A stretch of 64,000 nucleotides of DNA from Nephrocerus scutellatus (GCA_947095585.1 OX352763.1:19827462-19891461); one strand, 5' to 3'; shown: positions 50,458-62,231, counted from the stretch's first letter. Program-made: numbers and translations. The notes: generated from the letters alone by a model not told the origin.

Positions 50458-50928
50458 CTAATCACCAACAAAAAGTATCGGCGATAGAATGCAACCTTGT
50501 CGTACCCCACTTAGGATCTCGAATTCCTTTGACAGTTTTCCTCTATGCAGCACATGACATTTAGAGTCGTCATAGGTTGTTTTAATAATAGCTATTAGTT
50601 TTATGGGTATACCTGTCCTGCGCAAGGCAAGCCAGATAAACTGTCTGTTGACACTGTCAAATGCCTTCTCAAAACTGCGAAACACTGCTTGTTCGGCATC
50701 GAGTGTAACCAAACCAGAGCAACCAAAAAAAAACCTTGACAGCTGACTCGTGGTATTTTGAAGTAAGCAAATTGTATAGTTTCGAATGTTGTACGAATAA
50801 TTGTTATCAATAGTGGTAAGGGCTTTTGCGCATTTAATTGTTGAACTTTTATTTCTAATAGATGTTGAATTGAATTGATGACTGACTGAAATATAACGAA
50901 AAAGTCTAACATCTAACCTGCAATCCAA
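50458..50928 (-). mobile_element. RTE-like RT fragment (unit 1)
   Basis: Minus strand: SFEKAFDSVNRQFIWLALRR, TGIPIKLIAIIKTTYDDSKC, VLHRGKLSKEFEILSGVRQG and CILSPILF. It is open for 156 codons but stops right after the CILSP block, so it is a fragment. Confidence 0.85.
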
Positions 50929-51369
50929 CTTAAATTTGTACTGAAATTATGACCGACTGCTCTCAGAGTGAAAAAACTTAATACTTCAGAATTACAAGAT
51001 TGTATGGATTTCGGTTTTGACAAAAAAAATTTATTTTTGCTCATTATGTTGGAAATCCATACAATATTTAAATCTTAAGTATTACGATTTTTAATTGTGA
51101 GAGCGCCATCAATATTCAATTAAGAACTCAGCCGGACATTGGGTTCAACATGTATTTATAAACGTTGTCTGTCCTGCAGGGAAACAAAAAAGCTTTATAT
51201 ATAAAATGTTAGTACACCTCAGCATGAAAAAAGATTTGTTATCCACAACATCCAGCAGATTTTGGAGCATTTGCTTTAAACAAATACGTAGTTTTAGTTA
51301 ACTAATTCGGTTTTGTTTTAAATTGTAGTGTTGTTGTTTGATCTGCTCACAAACCTTTTTTTTTTAATA

Positions 51370-52290
51370 ACAAAGCAATGTAACAAATGGCGTAAGAAAA
51401 GCGTAATTTCAAATGCAGATCGGGACAGCCTCTTTGTTTCGTTTCGAACGTTGCTATTTACAACTAGATGAAGAATTTTTAAGCTTTTAACAACAAGAAA
51501 AATAAAACATAATTATATACAAATTAATACAATTTATTATTGTGTTGAAAATGCATTATATACCGAATGAGAGAAAAACAAAACGAAAACAAAAACAAAA
51601 ACGCAAAACATCTACTCTATATGTACGCAATTATTATAATAATTTACAAAATATAATTATTTATTAGAGCAAATTCAGATTTTTATTAGCGAAACAAATA
51701 ATGTTTTTTTTTAAATAAATCAATAAATAATAACTAACGAATAATTATTAACCATTAATTAGCGAAAAGCGGCTTAGCGAAAATAGAAAACAAAAAGCAA
51801 CACTTGTGCATAAACTAAACTAGACAACAATATATTGTATTAACAAACAACAACAACAACAACAGCAAAAACATAGTAAACATTCATAAAAAAATTGTTA
51901 AAACGAATGCACTTACCCATAGACACAGAATGACATAAATAAAAAATTATTTATAAACAAAAGACACAGACAAACAAGAAGTTAAATATCAATTTCTTTT
52001 TATATCCTCTTTACATTATTTTTTAATCGAAACCGTTTTTTTTTTATTTCTTCAAACTGTTAATATTATTATTTATTGATATTTAAATATATGTATGTAC
52101 TCGACTATCAATGTATGTATGTCACAATCACATTGTTTATTACATAGCGATGACCAAATGTTGGCAGAAGTTAGACAAAAAATGATCTTATGCAAGAGAT
52201 AGAAAAAGCAACAAAACACTAAAATATATAACGCATTTTTTGTAATTAAATAGAAATAAAGCATAGTTTTGATTTGCATTTGTTATAATG
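51370..52290 (+). other. AT-rich UTR-like segment in unit 1
   Basis: About 900 bp very rich in A/T with AACAACAACAACAACAACAG, AATAAATAATAACTAACG and several AATAAA-like boxes, resembling a fly 3' UTR and not a LINE. No coding potential. Recurs at 55959-56879. Its source gene is not visible. Confidence 0.4.
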
Positions 52291-52379
52291 GCCGATTATA
52301 TAATGTACAGGAAGTCCCCAATTTACGACAGGGTTACGTTACAGAAAATATCGACTTGAAGCGACTTAAACCGAATCAC

Positions 52380-54180
52380 GCATATGCCGAAAGAGAACCT
52401 CCAGGTCTGTAGCTGGGATGACGATCCTTGGCTCAATGTTTGGATAAACGTCCTTGCGGTGCGTAGAACCAATCGCCGTGGAAAGGTTCAACAATTTGTA
52501 ATTATATGCTCTAAGTATAGGGCATGAGCGTAGTTGCCGATGCTGATGATGTAGATATAGCTGTATCAGGTAGGTTCCTAATAACGACCACAGCGGTTAT
52601 GCAAAATGCTCTCTCAATCGTCACAAAGTGGGCCAAAAGCTGTCGGCTAGGAGTAAACCGTCCAAAACAAAGCTGGTTCTCTTTACAAATAAAAATAAAA
52701 TATAAATAGGTGGAGTACCACTCTAAACGGTACTAGTCTAGTTTGCACCAATAAGGCGAACTTTCTGGGAACTATTCTGGATAAAAAACTAAGTTGGAAA
52801 CTGAATATTTTAGAGAGAAAGTTAACAAAGCTACAAAAGCTGTATACACGTGTAAAAGCGCTATCAGTAAAAGTTGTACACTGGCTATATACCGTAGTAA
52901 GACCAATATTTATGTATGGAGTCAGTGTCTGGTGGCCGGCTCTAGGAAAATCCACTTACGTAAAACTTTTGGAGTTGGTATAAAGGGCAGCCTGTATGCA
53001 CATTAGTCGGGGATTAAAGACAACACCTATACGCCCTCTAGAAGTAATGTTGCTCCTCTCCACTATTGCCGGTCATTAAAGTTGTTGTCTTCATGGAACT
53101 TCCCTTGATACCGGTTGTAAATAAAAATACAACGACCGACTCCTGTAGATATATACGGCAGGCAGAGAGCAGACAATACGGCCGCGCGACTGTCAGCAAC
53201 ACGTCATAGGATATGTGTTCAAACGGGACACTCGACGATCAATAACTCGCTAAAGGCAGAACTGGCGAACGTAGGCTACACACTGCCGGTGCTATGCGTC
53301 AACAAGGGTTTTCGGGCCATCTATCCCTCCCGGGAGCACTGGAGGGATGTGGCTCGCCACAAGAAACTTTTGCATTAAAATTCTCCAAGCTTGACGTTAA
53401 ACTGCATCTCCTTTCATGCATTCAACCACAATCCCCGTGGCGCTCTACCTCCCGTACCTCAGACGTACAGTTAAGTTCAGAGATTCGCTGGATGATATAT
53501 ACAATCATGCTGAGGCCCATTATCACGTCGGCCATCGCTTGGTGACCGAAAGTTTTTGAACGGACAACGGCAACTAAGCTTCAGCAGCTCCAAAGAATTG
53601 CCTGTACTAGTATCACGGGTGCCATGCGTATACCTGCCCTACGCCAGCATGAGAAGCTGTCGATTGATAGCCAGGCAGCACTTAAAGCGCTGTGGTACAC
53701 CCTAATGGACTCTCTATCAGGTAAATGCTACTGCGATGCACTACCTAATCTCTTATCAGACATAACAGGGTGAAACTCGAATGGGTCACTGGTCATCAAG
53801 TATTTGACAATCCAAACGACTAATCGGGCCTTATTCCTACGAGGAAATCCTTAATCTAGACAAGGATAGCAATAGAAAGCTAGTGAGCTTTCTCACAGGT
53901 CACTGTGGCGTGACTTAAGGAACTTAATCTAGTCTTAACTAAGGAATGTAGGTTCTGCTTTTTATTTTCTGTGAATGTAGAGCATTACCTTGGGTTAAGG
54001 AGGAGTATTTTATTTAAGGAAATATGCTCGACAGCAGAGTTGAGAAAAAGTGCTACGTACTATCCCTCATCACGGAGGTGGTACGACTCTTAGATTAATC
54101 ATACCCTGATGATAAAATTGTAACCGAGTTTTCCCAGCCGGGGTAAACTCAGGGTGACCAGGGGTTCAAATTAAATTTGG
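52380..54180 (+). mobile_element. LOA/I-like LINE, RT palm to thumb (unit 1)
   Basis: VADADDVDIAVSGRF (YADD box as DADD), LSIVTKWAKSCRLGVNRPKQ, KATKAVYTCKSAISK, VVRPIFMYGVSVWWPAL in a second frame, and later LQQLQRIACTSITGAMRIPA. A second passage near 53320 (REHWRDVARHKKLL) belongs to the same decayed element. Recurs at 56969-58769. Confidence 0.82.
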
Positions 54181-55046
54181 TCGTTACAATAAATTTTATA
54201 TTTGTGGGACTTTCAATTTAATTTAGTCTTTATTTCTCTACAGAATATTCTTGGTACAGAATATCATTAAATACCACTTATTTTGGGCTATGATTTTAAT
54301 GCAAATCTTGCATCTAATTGATTGGATACCCTTACATGACTTTTTGCGTGAAAAATTCATCTGCATATAAATAATGATCCTAACATAGCAAAAACAAAAT
54401 CTGGAAACCCCAATAGATGCTGTTTTAAGACGATATCTAGAGAATTTTGAGTCATAAACCTACTTTTTATATTTTAGTTATCATAACGCTATAGTATCAA
54501 CTATATACTATACCAATGCAATATCATCAGATAACACTGTAAATATCGAAGAAATAAAAAAAAACCAACCCATAAAAAGCTTCATGTAAATTCTCTAATA
54601 AGAGATACATATGTGTTTAATATTTTAAGAAAATCGGGCTAATTTTTAAAAAATTTACATGGTCACCCACCACTCGGGTCTTAGGGCCCGATCACTCCAA
54701 CAAATTTACAAAAAGGTTTTGTCAATCAGTGATGCACGTGTTAAAATTTGGAAGAAAATCGGGTTAATTTTTAAAAATTGTATATGGGCACCCGTCGGGT
54801 CTCAGACTTTTTTTAGGCCAAATTAATAGAAAGTGTTGTCTCCGGAAATATGTGTATTTGTGTGCAAAATTTCAATAAAATCGGGCTTTTGCCTCCCTTT
54901 CCACATTTGTTGTCATTTGGTGCAGGTCCATATTCCTATGTGAAAGTAACCAATCGTCGTCAGCGTAGTCCAGATGTTTGAGTTAAGATGTAAGAGTCCA
55001 CTGAATTCCTCTGTTTCCAGTAGATAAAGCTGTGCGAAGCACATCG

Positions 55047-55517
55047 CTAATCACCAACAAAAAGTATCGGCGATAGAATGCAACCTTGTCGTACCCCACT
55101 TAGGATCTCGAATTCCTTTGACAGTTTTCCTCTATGCAGCACATGACATTTAGAGTCGTCATAGGTTGTTTTAATAATAGCTATTAGTTTTATGGGTATA
55201 CCTGTCCTGCGCAAGGCAAGCCAGATAAACTGTCTGTTGACACTGTCAAATGCCTTCTCAAAACTGCGAAACACTGCTTGTTCGGCATCGAGTGTAACCA
55301 AACCAGAGCAACCAAAAAAAAACCTTGACAGCTGACTCGTGGTATTTTGAAGTAAGCAAATTGTATAGTTTCGAATGTTGTACGAATAATTGTTATCAAT
55401 AGTGGTAAGGGCTTTTGCGCATTTAATTGTTGAACTTTTATTTCTAATAGATGTTGAATTGAATTGATGACTGACTGAAATATAACGAAAAAGTCTAACA
55501 TCTAACCTGCAATCCAA
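55047..55517 (-). mobile_element. RTE-like RT fragment (unit 2)
   Basis: Identical translation to the copy in unit 1 ([20 protein letters not shown]). Confidence 0.85.
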
Positions 55518-56968
55518 CTTAAATTTGTACTGAAATTATGACCGACTGCTCTCAGAGTGAAAAAACTTAATACTTCAGAATTACAAGATTGTATGGATTT
55601 CGGTTTTGACAAAAAAAATTTATTTTTGCTCATTATGTTGGAAATCCATACAATATTTAAATCTTAAGTATTACGATTTTTAATTGTGAGAGCGCCATCA
55701 ATATTCAATTAAGAACTCAGCCGGACATTGGGTTCAACATGTATTTATAAACGTTGTCTGTCCTGCAGGGAAACAAAAAAGCTTTATATATAAAATGTTA
55801 GTACACCTCAGCATGAAAAAAGATTTGTTATCCACAACATCCAGCAGATTTTGGAGCATTTGCTTTAAACAAATACGTAGTTTTAGTTAACTAATTCGGT
55901 TTTGTTTTAAATTGTAGTGTTGTTGTTTGATCTGCTCACAAACCTTTTTTTTTTAATAACAAAGCAATGTAACAAATGGCGTAAGAAAAGCGTAATTTCA
56001 AATGCAGATCGGGACAGCCTCTTTGTTTCGTTTCGAACGTTGCTATTTACAACTAGATGAAGAATTTTTAAGCTTTTAACAACAAGAAAAATAAAACATA
56101 ATTATATACAAATTAATACAATTTATTATTGTGTTGAAAATGCATTATATACCGAATGAGAGAAAAACAAAACGAAAACAAAAACAAAAACGCAAAACAT
56201 CTACTCTATATGTACGCAATTATTATAATAATTTACAAAATATAATTATTTATTAGAGCAAATTCAGATTTTTATTAGCGAAACAAATAATGTTTTTTTT
56301 TAAATAAATCAATAAATAATAACTAACGAATAATTATTAACCATTAATTAGCGAAAAGCGGCTTAGCGAAAATAGAAAACAAAAAGCAACACTTGTGCAT
56401 AAACTAAACTAGACAACAATATATTGTATTAACAAACAACAACAACAACAACAGCAAAAACATAGTAAACATTCATAAAAAAATTGTTAAAACGAATGCA
56501 CTTACCCATAGACACAGAATGACATAAATAAAAAATTATTTATAAACAAAAGACACAGACAAACAAGAAGTTAAATATCAATTTCTTTTTATATCCTCTT
56601 TACATTATTTTTTAATCGAAACCGTTTTTTTTTTATTTCTTCAAACTGTTAATATTATTATTTATTGATATTTAAATATATGTATGTACTCGACTATCAA
56701 TGTATGTATGTCACAATCACATTGTTTATTACATAGCGATGACCAAATGTTGGCAGAAGTTAGACAAAAAATGATCTTATGCAAGAGATAGAAAAAGCAA
56801 CAAAACACTAAAATATATAACGCATTTTTTGTAATTAAATAGAAATAAAGCATAGTTTTGATTTGCATTTGTTATAATGGCCGATTATATAATGTACAGG
56901 AAGTCCCCAATTTACGACAGGGTTACGTTACAGAAAATATCGACTTGAAGCGACTTAAACCGAATCAC

Positions 56969-58769
56969 GCATATGCCGAAAGAGAACCTCCAGGTCTGTA
57001 GCTGGGATGACGATCCTTGGCTCAATGTTTGGATAAACGTCCTTGCGGTGCGTAGAACCAATCGCCGTGGAAAGGTTCAACAATTTGTAATTATATGCTC
57101 TAAGTATAGGGCATGAGCGTAGTTGCCGATGCTGATGATGTAGATATAGCTGTATCAGGTAGGTTCCTAATAACGACCACAGCGGTTATGCAAAATGCTC
57201 TCTCAATCGTCACAAAGTGGGCCAAAAGCTGTCGGCTAGGAGTAAACCGTCCAAAACAAAGCTGGTTCTCTTTACAAATAAAAATAAAATATAAATAGGT
57301 GGAGTACCACTCTAAACGGTACTAGTCTAGTTTGCACCAATAAGGCGAACTTTCTGGGAACTATTCTGGATAAAAAACTAAGTTGGAAACTGAATATTTT
57401 AGAGAGAAAGTTAACAAAGCTACAAAAGCTGTATACACGTGTAAAAGCGCTATCAGTAAAAGTTGTACACTGGCTATATACCGTAGTAAGACCAATATTT
57501 ATGTATGGAGTCAGTGTCTGGTGGCCGGCTCTAGGAAAATCCACTTACGTAAAACTTTTGGAGTTGGTATAAAGGGCAGCCTGTATGCACATTAGTCGGG
57601 GATTAAAGACAACACCTATACGCCCTCTAGAAGTAATGTTGCTCCTCTCCACTATTGCCGGTCATTAAAGTTGTTGTCTTCATGGAACTTCCCTTGATAC
57701 CGGTTGTAAATAAAAATACAACGACCGACTCCTGTAGATATATACGGCAGGCAGAGAGCAGACAATACGGCCGCGCGACTGTCAGCAACACGTCATAGGA
57801 TATGTGTTCAAACGGGACACTCGACGATCAATAACTCGCTAAAGGCAGAACTGGCGAACGTAGGCTACACACTGCCGGTGCTATGCGTCAACAAGGGTTT
57901 TCGGGCCATCTATCCCTCCCGGGAGCACTGGAGGGATGTGGCTCGCCACAAGAAACTTTTGCATTAAAATTCTCCAAGCTTGACGTTAAACTGCATCTCC
58001 TTTCATGCATTCAACCACAATCCTCGTGGCGCTCTACCTCCCGTACCTCAGACGTACAGTTAAGTTCAGAGATTCGCTGGATGATATATACAATCATGCT
58101 GAGGCCCATTATCACGTCGGCCATCGCTTGGTGACCGAAAGTTTTTGAACGGACAACGGCAACTAAGCTTCAGCAGCTCCAAAGAATTGCCTGTACTAGT
58201 ATCACGGGTGCCATGCGTATACCTGCCCTACGCCAGCATGAGAAGCTGTCGATTGATAGCCAGGCAGCACTTAAAGCGCTGTGGTACACCCTAATGGACT
58301 CTCTATCAGGTAAATGCTACTGCGATGCACTACCTAATCTCTTATCAGACATAACAGGGTGAAACTCGAATGGGTCACTGGTCATCAAGTATTTGACAAT
58401 CCAAACGACTAATCGGGCCTTATTCCTACGAGGAAATCCTTAATCTAGACAAGGATAGCAATAGAAAGCTAGTGAGCTTTCTCACAGGTCACTGTGGCGT
58501 GACTTAAGGAACTTAATCTAGTCTTAACTAAGGAATGTAGGTTCTGCTTTTTATTTTCTGTGAATGTAGAGCATTACCTTGGGTTAAGGAGGAGTATTTT
58601 ATTTAAGGAAATATGCTCGACAGCAGAGTTGAGAAAAAGTGCTACGTACTATCCCTCATCACGGAGGTGGTACGACTCTTAGATTAATCATACCCTGATG
58701 ATAAAATTGTAACCGAGTTTTCCCAGCCGGGGTAAACTCAGGGTGACCAGGGGTTCAAATTAAATTTGG
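56969..58769 (+). mobile_element. LOA/I-like LINE, RT palm to thumb (unit 2)
   Basis: Same as the copy in unit 1 except for one substitution (Pro to Ser in one non-functional frame, base 58024). Confidence 0.82.
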
Positions 58770-58959
58770 TCGTTACAATAAATTTTATATTTGTGGGACT
58801 TTCAATTTAATTTAGTCTTTATTTCTCTACGTAATTTGTATATGTGTTAACAATTCATATTATACGCCAGATGTGTAGATAATGCGGTGTATAATCCTGT
58901 ATTTGCCTTGGGGATGTGTGACTGAATGCGTGAGTCTGTATGCGCGAGCCTTTGTTCGG

Positions 58960-59258
58960 GAGCCTGAATCTAGCGTGATCCGTGAGCGATGCGTGCGCGG
59001 AATAAGACGAGCGTTAATCTTGGACGATGTGTGAGCGTGAGCCTGAATCTAGCGTGATCCGTGAGCGATACGTGAGCGTGAGCCTGAGACGAGCGTTAAT
59101 CTTGTGCGATGGGTGAGCGTGAGCCTTGAGCGATGCGTGAGCCTGATTCTAGCGTTACCCGTGAGCGATGCGTGAGCGTGAGCCTTTGTTCGGGAGCCTG
59201 AATTTAGCGTGAACCTTGAGCTATGCGTGAGCGTGAGCCTGAGTCCAGCGAGACCGGC
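58960..59258. repeat. GC-rich GTGAGCG-type minisatellite with higher-order pattern
   Basis: Built from GTGAGCGTGAGCCTGA, ATCTAGCGTGATCCGTGAGC, GATGCGTGAGCG and GACGAGCGTTAATCTTG blocks in recurring order. Much higher GC than its surroundings. It begins about 130 bp after the tandem duplication. Confidence 0.9.
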
Positions 59259-60019
59259 AGAGAAACGCAGAGAAAAACGTTGACAGCGGTAAGCTGAGGG
59301 GCGTCGACAGCGATGAACAAAGTGACGTCAACAGAGAATGCACAGAGATAAGAATAAATCTGATCACACTATTGAACGAATCTATTGGTTCGAGTAAGTC
59401 GGTCTCATCAGTGGACTCCTACTGTCCGGATTTTCAGTCGTACAATTTTAACTTCTAGTGATTACATGTAGCGCATAGATAATCTAATTTCTTTTCGAAT
59501 ATTTAAGAGCAATAAATTTGCTGTGATAAACATAAATTGACAAACGCTGATAAGAACAGAGGCGACCTGCAGTCACTTCAAATGGTTACTTTGCGTCCGT
59601 CCTAAAGGAAATCATCAATGACATGATCGATTGCATCGTTTCGAAACTACAGCTTGCAATGATAATTAAAAGAAAGGCTTAACTTTTGGAAAAAATCGTA
59701 AAAAATCTGATAAAGTCCATCTTTTGTCGCTAATATTGGTAGCGAATCGAGTATCATAGTACGTCAGCCTCATCAGTCAACCAGTAGTTAGAGTTTGTCA
59801 AATTGAAGCGAAGGCAAATCACTGGTGCAAAATTTCGGAAGCAGATAACTACCGACTATAGCTCTTTGTTTTTTAATGTCACTCCCTATAAAGCGGACAT
59901 TGGTCCAAAAACGATGAACATTACCTGATAAGTTGAATTTTAGCTGCGTACATATTTTATTTATATTAACATTGTCAACAAAAACAATAATAAATAATAT
60001 CGGCGCGGCGGTCAAATAA
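59259..60019. other. Intergenic sequence without recognised content
   Basis: Follows the minisatellite. A short minus-strand frame (59788-60102) has no recognisable domain. Confidence 0.35.
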
Positions 60020-60215
60020 CGCTCTTTGTCATTGCATGTGCAACACGATTTATATTCTGCCTCATAACGCAGACTCCTTGAAAGAACTTCCGCGCATTGC
60101 ATACCCGATCGTGGCTCTCTAAACTGCTCTAGTTCACAGAGTACATTCTTCCAGACTGCTTTCTACATCTTAGCTCTTTGTGTTGCATTTGTTGGTACGC
60201 AACGTTGAGTAGAAC
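60020..60215 (-). mobile_element. RTE/CFDP2-like LINE linker scrap next to the acyl-CoA synthetase
   Basis: Nucleotide match to 41185-41425 (AGAACTTCCGCG, CTCTRTACTGTTCTAGTTCAC-like blocks, TTGGTACGCAACRTT). It ends about 60 bp before the gene's ATG. Confidence 0.7.
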
Positions 60216-60276
60216 AAATAATTAATTAATAATATATAGATGTAGAGAAAGAAGTGAAACGTTTTATCGGTTTAAC

Positions 60277-60477
60277 ATGGAAAGCACATCTCATCATCAG
60301 TTATGTCTGATCAACGGCGGCGGCAAGATAGACAACTACAAGACATACTTCAATTCCAAGGATAAATTATGGTCTGGGCCAGAACAAATCGTTCAGCGAG
60401 ACGATCTTGATCTTAAAAGCTCTGTTGGGAAATTATTATATTCATCGATGAAGGAAAATGCGCACAGAATTTGTCAG
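60277..60477 (+). CDS. Acyl-CoA synthetase exon 1
   Basis: ATG at 60277 is in context TTTAACATGG. It encodes 67 residues from MESTSHHQLCLINGGGKI to ENAHRICQ and ends in phase 0 at CAG|GTAAGT (60478). Confidence 0.9.
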
Positions 60478-62209
60478 GTAAGTGGTGAAGTAAACAAAGT
60501 AAGTAACTGGCTAATGTCCGTGAGTAAAACTATTTTCAGATTTCCGATTCACAAGGCCTAACTTTTACCTATGGTGAGGCTTTGACGATGAGCATTCGAA
60601 TTGCACAGAACTTGATGCCATTAGGGCTGCACCAGGATGATATTATTGGAATCATGGCATCAAATACTGCGCATCTGTTACCTGTTGTTATTGCTTGTTT
60701 CCTAAATTGTACGACTTTTCATGTTATAAGTCCAGCAAGCGGAAAGGGTAAGTTCTTACTTTCTTATTCCAAAATGAAGACTAAATATTTATTTTTTAAT
60801 AGATGCAGTTACACATCTCTTGGGAATAACCAAACCCAAAGTGGTCATTTGTGATGGTAAATCTTATGAAACAGTTGCCGCAGTGTGTAGAGAATCCAAA
60901 TTGAGCGCTATGATTTTCACAATGAAAGATCATGTGAAAGGGGTTGCCAGAGTGTTGGACCTCTTCAAAGCCACTGGAATTGAACATTTATTTGAGTGAG
61001 AAAGAAATTTAAAAAAAAATACTTATAATACTAACTTTAATCACAGACCTGCGGAACTTATTGGAGGTGCAACGCAAACCGCAGCCATTGTGTGCTCTTC
61101 TGGGACAACAGGTTTACCAAAAGGCGTTTGCATCTCAAATGAAAGACTTTTAGGGACTGTCAGGTATTCATGTGTACGATATTTTCGATCAACTCTTCTC
61201 AATGTTGAATTTCCAAATCATTAGGCGGCTTAGTTGCGATGACGTGACGTTCAGCTTTAGCTCTTTGGATTGGTATTCTGGACTACACTTGCTAGTAATT
61301 AGCCTATTGATTGGGCTGACAAGAATTGTGACAGATAATGCATTTACACCGGAACTTATGTTGATGTTAATTGAAAAATACAAAATAACTTATACAATGG
61401 TCTCCCCATCGCACTTGGCTCAAATGGTGAAATGCGCTGATATAAAGTTCCGCACGATGTCCAGTTTAAAAATGCTCGTCTGTTGTGGTGGTAGTGTACC
61501 AGTGGCGATTCTCTTAGAAGCACAAAAGCACCTTACAAATGGCACATTGATTAATCTTTATGGAACAACAGAATTTGGTGCAATATCTACGAACAGACTG
61601 ACCGACGGACGGCCAGATTCTGTTGGTCAACTTGGAGCTAAAATTAAAGTGAAAATTGTCGATGAAAATTGCAAGCGATTGGGCGTTGGCTGTGTTGGCG
61701 AAATTCAAACATTTAACGGTCGATTTTGGCAAGGATACTACAACAATCTTGTGGATACAGACAAGCTGCAAGATTCGGAGGGATGGTTCCACACAGGAGA
61801 CTTGGGCTACTTTGATGAAGAGGGAAACCTTTTTGTTGTCGACCGAATAAAGGATATTCTCAAATTCCAAAGTATTCACTATTCGTCACACGAAATTGAA
61901 GGAGTAATTGCCGAGCTGCCAGGTGTTGTGGAAGTTTGTGTTTTTGGAATACACAACGATATCGACATGGATAGAGCGGCTGCCGCTATAGTCCGGCAAT
62001 CGTATAGTACGTTAAGTGAGAAGGATGTGATGGATTACGTTTCTGGTAAATTACCTTATCATATGCACTTGCATGGCGGAGCATATCTTTTAGATGCATT
62101 ACCGAAGACAACAAGTGGCAAAGTGATTCGCAATCAGACAAGGGACATTGTATTAAAACAAATATCTAAGAGGCATTTAAATAAAGCCACTGGAATTGCC
62201 AAATATTAA
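60277..62209 (+). CDS. Luciferase/4CL-like acyl-CoA synthetase (whole spliced gene)
   Basis: The CDS joins 60277-60477, 60540-60747, 60803-60995, 61047-61163 and 61225-62209 (1704 nt, 567 aa). It is an ANL-superfamily adenylate-forming enzyme: it activates a carboxylic acid with ATP and transfers it to CoA. Visible motifs are the P-loop SSGTTGLPKGV (residues 218-228), YGTTEFG (352-358), GWFHTGD (426-432), the hinge region DRIKDILKF (446-454) and PKTTSGK with the catalytic Lys (533-539). Length fits firefly-luciferase-like insect acyl-CoA synthetases. The C-terminus is IAKY, not a clear peroxisomal SKL signal, so location is uncertain. Substrate cannot be told from sequence. The gene appears intact. 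Confidence 0.95.
60540..60747 (+). CDS. Acyl-CoA synthetase exon 2
   Basis: The acceptor is TTTCAG (ends 60539) and the donor AAGG|GTAAGT (60748). It encodes ISDSQGLTFTYGEALTMS and the family-typical DDIIGIMASNTAHLLPVV stretch. It ends one base into a codon (completes as Asp). Confidence 0.9.
60803..60995 (+). CDS. Acyl-CoA synthetase exon 3
   Basis: The acceptor is TTAATAG (ends 60802) and the donor GA|GTGAGA (60996). It encodes DAVTHLLGITKPKVVICD through GIEHLFE. It ends two bases into a Glu codon. Confidence 0.9.
61047..61163 (+). CDS. Acyl-CoA synthetase exon 4 (ATP-binding P-loop)
   Basis: The acceptor is ATCACAG (ends 61046). It encodes PAELIGGATQTAAIV and then the AMP-binding signature SSGTTGLPKGV. 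The donor is CAG|GTATTC at 61164, weaker than the other donors in this gene; the 61-nt intron that follows is a normal size for a fly. Confidence 0.9.
61225..62209 (+). CDS. Acyl-CoA synthetase exon 5 (most of the adenylation domain)
   Basis: The acceptor is ATCATTAG (ends 61224), completing an Arg codon and reading RLSCDDVTFSFSSLDWYSGL. This exon carries the YGTTE, HTGD and PKTTSGK motifs and ends at TAA 62207-62209. Confidence 0.95.
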
Positions 62210-62219
62210 TGAATTTTTC

Positions 62220-62225
62220 AATAAA
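62220..62225 (+). terminator. Poly(A) signal AATAAA of the acyl-CoA synthetase
   Basis: The signal is 11 nt after the stop codon, giving a very short 3' UTR. LINE-derived sequence in the opposite orientation begins at about 62232. Confidence 0.65.
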
Positions 62226-62231
62226 CTGCTA

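Larger units (their letters stand above)
49659..54241. repeat. Large tandem duplication, unit 1 (4,583 bp)
   Basis: Starts TTCTTGGTACAGAATATC and ends TTTATTTCTCTAC. Every position I compared has its partner 4,589 bases downstream without net length change. The one difference I found is C at 53435 versus T at 58024. The unit contains repeat family B, an RT fragment on the minus strand, an AT-rich UTR-like segment and an RT fragment on the plus strand. Confidence 0.95.
54248..58830. repeat. Large tandem duplication, unit 2 (4,583 bp)
   Basis: Direct repeat of 49659-54241, separated from it by six bases (AGAATA). All internal features recur at +4,589. After 58830 the sequence diverges (GTAATTTG). 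Confidence 0.95.

Noticed and set aside
50458..50928. 156-codon frame as a possible host gene, present twice
   Set aside because: Clear reverse transcriptase motifs ([20 protein letters not shown]), truncated in the core. Duplication is of the whole 4.6-kb unit.
58851..59457. Possible solo LTR (TGTTAACA start, AATAAA-like box, TTTTAAC end)
   Set aside because: No matching target-site duplication, no second LTR and no primer-binding site. The interior is mostly minisatellite.
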